Assembly: GCA_030670015.1 (NCBI GenBank)
Contig: DAOVCM010000029.1
Coordinates: forward strand, 1 to 8,168
Source: Candidatus Bathyarchaeota archaeon
GTDB lineage: Archaea > Thermoproteota > Bathyarchaeia > TCS64
Reading direction: 5' to 3'
DNA length: 8,168 nt
Positions within the stretch are counted from its first letter, which is position 1, and the number at the start of each line of letters is the position of its first letter. Positions 6,200-8,168 of the stretch are shown here, one piece after another. The notes under the pieces are model-generated. The model searched no databases and had not been told where the DNA came from. It saw only the letters and a list, made by a program, of their open reading frames with translations. A program made the position numbers and the translations under genes.

Positions 6200-7190
6200 A
6201 CCGAACACTTCTAAACGATCTTGCATGTTCAAGTCTTTTTTCCAGTTCTGGTTGTGACCAGAACCTCTCGAAGACATGGAGCTGTAGTTCACCCTCATCC
6301 AAGAACGTTTTCAACTCGTGTCCAAGGAGGCGGCTCATGTCTACATCATATCTCGCAGCCACATCCCTCAACTTAACGGCATCCCTGAGAGCCATAGTCG
6401 GGTCCTGGAACATGAGGCACTTGAGGGGGGTACAGATCGTCCGTATCGGGTCAATCGGCTTCTCCGCTAGGCTAGCCGCGACCTTTAGGAGGGCGTTGAC
6501 GAACCTGACCGGATCACCGGTCTGGAGAATGCTGAACTCATCGCCATAGACGGACATAAGGTTGCTCACCATTACACATTGAGGATAGATCAGGGCGAAA
6601 AACAATCCTCCCCACCCGGCGAGGAATAGGTCAGCTATGCCACTGCTCTTCTTCTCCATATGGCTCCTGATATAGCCACCAGCAACCCTGTGTGAGAGGG
6701 TCAGAAGCCCTGAGAGTGTGGTCACGATACCAAGGACACCGGACCTCGTGCAACCAAGCATGTAGGCGACAACGGCCCGCACCTCTGGGTACGTCAGGTC
6801 AACCAGTAAGCCCTTCGTGAGGAGGATAATAGGGCGGCCTGTGAAGTAGGAATAGACAAGGGCGTTGGGAGACTCCATGTCCACGACACCTATCTTTTTC
6901 ACCTTGACCCCGGCCTTCGCGGCTTCCCCATGCACCATCGACCAGAGTACTAGGTCGTCATTTCTCTCGATCCATTTGGGTTCGAAGGGGGATGAGACCA
7001 GTGAGGGGCCCAAAAGCCATTCAAGGAAGATGGTTGCCATGGCCATGAGAAAACCACTGGCCAGCACTGAGATGAGGTCAAACCCGAGCAGATTGGATAG
7101 CAGGGCCCAGGATAGGAGTGTGAAGAATGTGATGTGTGTAGCGAACTGGACTGCCACGACAAGGAGGAGTCGTGCGCTTAGTCGTTGCAT
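6198..7190 (-). CDS. M48/HtpX-like membrane protein lacking the zinc-protease motif
   Basis: 330 aa with the layout of HtpX-type membrane peptidases: two N-terminal helices (about 8-31 and 37-61), a soluble part, then two more hydrophobic stretches (about 150-168 and 186-212). The fold marks are ESPNALVYSYFTGRPIILLT (106-125), GLLVDLTYPEVRAVVA (127-142), TGDPVRFVNAL (224-234) and the closing PELEKR (314-319), which fits the HPPxxxRI element. HtpX proteases use HEXXH; here the same position reads Tyr143-Met144-Leu145-Gly146-Cys147, so both zinc histidines and the catalytic Glu are gone. A Glu (218) remains near the third-ligand position, but the AD dipeptide after it is lost. The reading frame is intact and the ATG at 7190 is preceded by an AAATATTT box about 34 bases upstream. 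It is probably a pseudo-protease with a binding or regulatory role in the membrane, convergent with hsp20. Function unknown. Confidence 0.8.
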   Translation of the reverse strand: MQRLSARLLLVVAVQFATHITFFTLLSWALLSNLLGFDLISVLASGFLMAMATIFLEWLLGPSLVSSPFEPKWIERNDDLVLWSMVHGEAAKAGVKVKKIGVVDMESPNALVYSYFTGRPIILLTKGLLVDLTYPEVRAVVAYMLGCTRSGVLGIVTTLSGLLTLSHRVAGGYIRSHMEKKSSGIADLFLAGWGGLFFALIYPQCVMVSNLMSVYGDEFSILQTGDPVRFVNALLKVAASLAEKPIDPIRTICTPLKCLMFQDPTMALRDAVKLRDVAARYDVDMSRLLGHELKTFLDEGELQLHVFERFWSQPELEKRLEHARSFRSVR

Positions 7191-7218
7191 AGGGGTCCAT
7201 GGAACTTAGACTCAGTGG

Positions 7219-7228
7219 GTAAATATTT
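7219..7228 (-). promoter_or_regulatory. TATA-like box before the HtpX-like gene
   Basis: The minus strand reads CAAATATTTAC across this spot, centred about 34 bases before the ATG at 7190. The implied transcript start near 7198 would give a very short leader. There is no clear ribosome-binding purine run before the ATG. Confidence 0.4.
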
Positions 7229-7325
7229 GTTGTGACTCGGTCTCACCGCTGAAGTTAGGAATTGTGCAGACCATCAGAGGGAGACATAACTAATCAGAGA
7301 TGGACGGTTAGCTGGAACTTAATCG

Positions 7326-7338
7326 GAATATATTTATC
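7326..7338 (+). promoter_or_regulatory. TATA-like box before the candidate C/D-box RNA
   Basis: GAATATATTTATC is the best TATA match in the window. Its centre near 7332 is about 25 bases before 7354-7361, where the terminal stem of the candidate RNA begins. No protein start lies at a suitable distance downstream on this strand, which makes a non-coding transcript the simplest reading. Confidence 0.45.
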
Positions 7339-7353
7339 CGCAGTGGGGGTCCT

Positions 7354-7423
7354 AGGAATTGGCCGATGATGTAAAGGCATTAGGGCGAATGAATGAGCGA
7401 TCAGAGTTAAGCTGAGGCCTCCT
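7354..7423 (+). ncRNA. Candidate C/D-box guide RNA
   Basis: A C box-like ATGATGT (7366-7372; consensus RUGAUGA, last base differs) and a perfect D box CTGA (7412-7415) span 50 bases, typical of archaeal C/D guide RNAs. They are bracketed by GGCC (7361-7364) and GGCC (7416-7419), which pair perfectly, and the stem extends through AGGA (7354-7357) with TCCT (7420-7423) after a 3-base bulge. That places both boxes at the end of a stem as needed for the kink-turn bound by L7Ae. Internal C'/D' boxes are poor (ATGAATGA and GCGA near 7385-7395). The bases before the D box would guide 2'-O-methylation of an RNA containing about CTTAACTCTGAT. The target is unknown. Chance occurrence remains possible. 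Confidence 0.35.
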
Positions 7424-7640
7424 TACCACATGACTCATCCTATTTTCAAGAGGATTATTCATAATAATGCAAAAAAGAAGTGAGTATCAACCTAACCCTT
7501 CCTATTTTAGTGATGTATGTCTAAATTCCACAAGATCTCAGAAAAAACGAGCACTAATTAATTGACAAGTATGACGATGAATTGTGTGAGAGGAAAATAA
7601 ATCTAGGATGCCATGTTTTCTCAAGTAAACCATATTTACA

Positions 7641-8168
7641 ATGAGCATGTGTCTTCTACCGGATATTGAGGAGGCGTTCATCCTGAAGGTTATTCCTCTG
7701 GCGTTCGAGAGCTTCGGTGTGCGGAGCATGGCTACACAGGTCCGTACTGAAGACGTCAACATCGTGATCGACCCGGCTGTGGCTTTGGCACCGAATAGAT
7801 TCGGGCTCTCACCTCATCCCATTGAGGAGAAGACAAGAGACGACCTGTGGGCAAAAGTGAGGGGTTTGGCTGAGGAGGCGGATATCCTCATCGTTACCCA
7901 CTACCACTACGACCATTTCGAGCCGAAGGAGCCTGAGATCTACACGGGAAAGACGGTGATACTGAAGCACCCGCGTCGGATGATCAACCCGAGCCAGAAA
8001 AACCGGGCTGCATCATTCCTCAGAAGCATCAAAGGTATAGCCGGGGAGATCAGGTATGCCGATAATAGATGCTACGTTTTCGGTGATACACAGATCCGGT
8101 TCTCAAAACCCGTCCCCCATGGATCAACTGCCACACGAGGCTACGTGATAGAGGTGAGCGTAAAGGCG
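7641..8168 (+). CDS. UPF0282-type metallo-beta-lactamase-fold protein, 5' part (runs off the window)
   Basis: 176 codons are open to the window edge with no stop. The first strand region (VIPLAFESFGVRSMATQV, residues 17-34) and the conserved IDPAVALAPNRFGLSPHP (43-60) match the archaeal UPF0282 family of uncharacterised metal-dependent hydrolases. The zinc motif HYHYDH is at 87-92, followed by NPSQKNRAA (116-124) and a further likely ligand in PVPHG (157-161). Known relatives have the fold of RNase Z and lactonase-type enzymes, but the substrate is unknown. The first in-frame ATG is at 7641. It gives a 14-15 residue extension relative to my recollection of homologues, which start close to VIPLAF. 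A GGAGG ribosome site at 7670-7674 lies eight bases before an in-frame CTG (7683), so the true start may be there. Cytosolic. Confidence 0.85.
   Translation, partial: MSMCLLPDIEEAFILKVIPLAFESFGVRSMATQVRTEDVNIVIDPAVALAPNRFGLSPHPIEEKTRDDLWAKVRGLAEEADILIVTHYHYDHFEPKEPEIYTGKTVILKHPRRMINPSQKNRAASFLRSIKGIAGEIRYADNRCYVFGDTQIRFSKPVPHGSTATRGYVIEVSVKA

Larger units (their letters stand above)
7191..7640. other. Gene-free interval between the HtpX-like and UPF0282-type genes
   Basis: 450 bases without a credible protein gene; the short minus-strand frame over 7538-7762 lies partly inside the UPF0282 coding region in the wrong direction and has no family resemblance. The left half holds the HtpX-like promoter, three copies of ATCAGAG (7273, 7293, 7400) and the candidate C/D-box RNA with its TATA-like box. 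From about 7441 the sequence becomes AT-rich and shows only promoter-like elements such as AAAATAAAT near 7595. Confidence 0.55.

Noticed and set aside
7340..7440. A tRNA gene in the gap near 7340-7440
   Set aside because: No TTCRANYC-type T-loop and no 7-bp acceptor stem at tRNA spacing were found.
7505..7590. A second possible C/D-box RNA starting at GTGATGT (7510-7516)
   Set aside because: No CTGA D box lies at a suitable distance and no terminal stem can be formed, unlike the candidate at 7354-7423.
7538..7762. A 74-codon minus-strand frame in the gap before the UPF0282 gene
   Set aside because: Half of it lies antisense to the well-supported UPF0282 coding region and the product has no recognisable features.

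Overview
The window reads as archaeal chromosome. The evidence is an archaeal-type Hsp20, a ThiI that ends after its PP-loop domain with no rhodanese domain, a flavin-dependent thymidylate synthase (ThyX), a UPF0282-type metallo-beta-lactamase-fold protein (a mainly archaeal family), frequent GTG and TTG starts, and TATA-like boxes about 25-40 bases before several genes. A Thermoproteota/Bathyarchaeia-like source is my best guess, but the sequence alone does not fix the lineage. I see no insertion sequence, phage gene, CRISPR array, rRNA or tRNA.

Layout. 1-378 (+) is the 3' end of a HAD-superfamily hydrolase. 470-1993 (+) is a complete bifunctional NAD(P)H-hydrate repair enzyme (epimerase plus dehydratase). 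1994-2379 is a gene-free stretch with oligo-T tracts, followed by a small VOC/glyoxalase-fold protein (2380-2760, +). A minus-strand cluster then runs from 5497 down to 2898: thiI (tRNA 4-thiouridine synthesis), an unrecognised 84-89 aa protein, and thyX. The thyX frame is broken by an apparent one-base deletion near 3534, so it reads as an N-terminal and a C-terminal piece. Divergent from thiI is an Hsp20 gene (5578-6171, +). Convergent with it is a four-helix membrane protein of the M48/HtpX fold (6198-7190, -) whose HEXXH zinc motif has become YMLGC. 7191-7640 has no protein gene but holds a candidate C/D-box guide RNA near 7361-7419, with a TATA-like box about 25 bases before it. The window ends inside a UPF0282-type metallo-beta-lactamase-fold gene (7641 onward, +).

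How the genes fit together. The left part is consistent with metabolite repair and small-molecule housekeeping (HAD phosphatase, NAD(P)HX repair, VOC protein). The minus cluster deals with nucleotide and tRNA metabolism (thiI, thyX). The hsp20 and HtpX-like pair suggests protein and membrane quality control, although the HtpX-like member appears to have lost protease activity. These links come from adjacency and family knowledge and are not shown directly.

The items most worth a second look are the HtpX-like pseudo-protease, the interrupted two-part ThyX with a degenerate N-terminal ThyX-like half, and the candidate C/D-box RNA. I do not see a clear new multi-gene defence or mobile system here.
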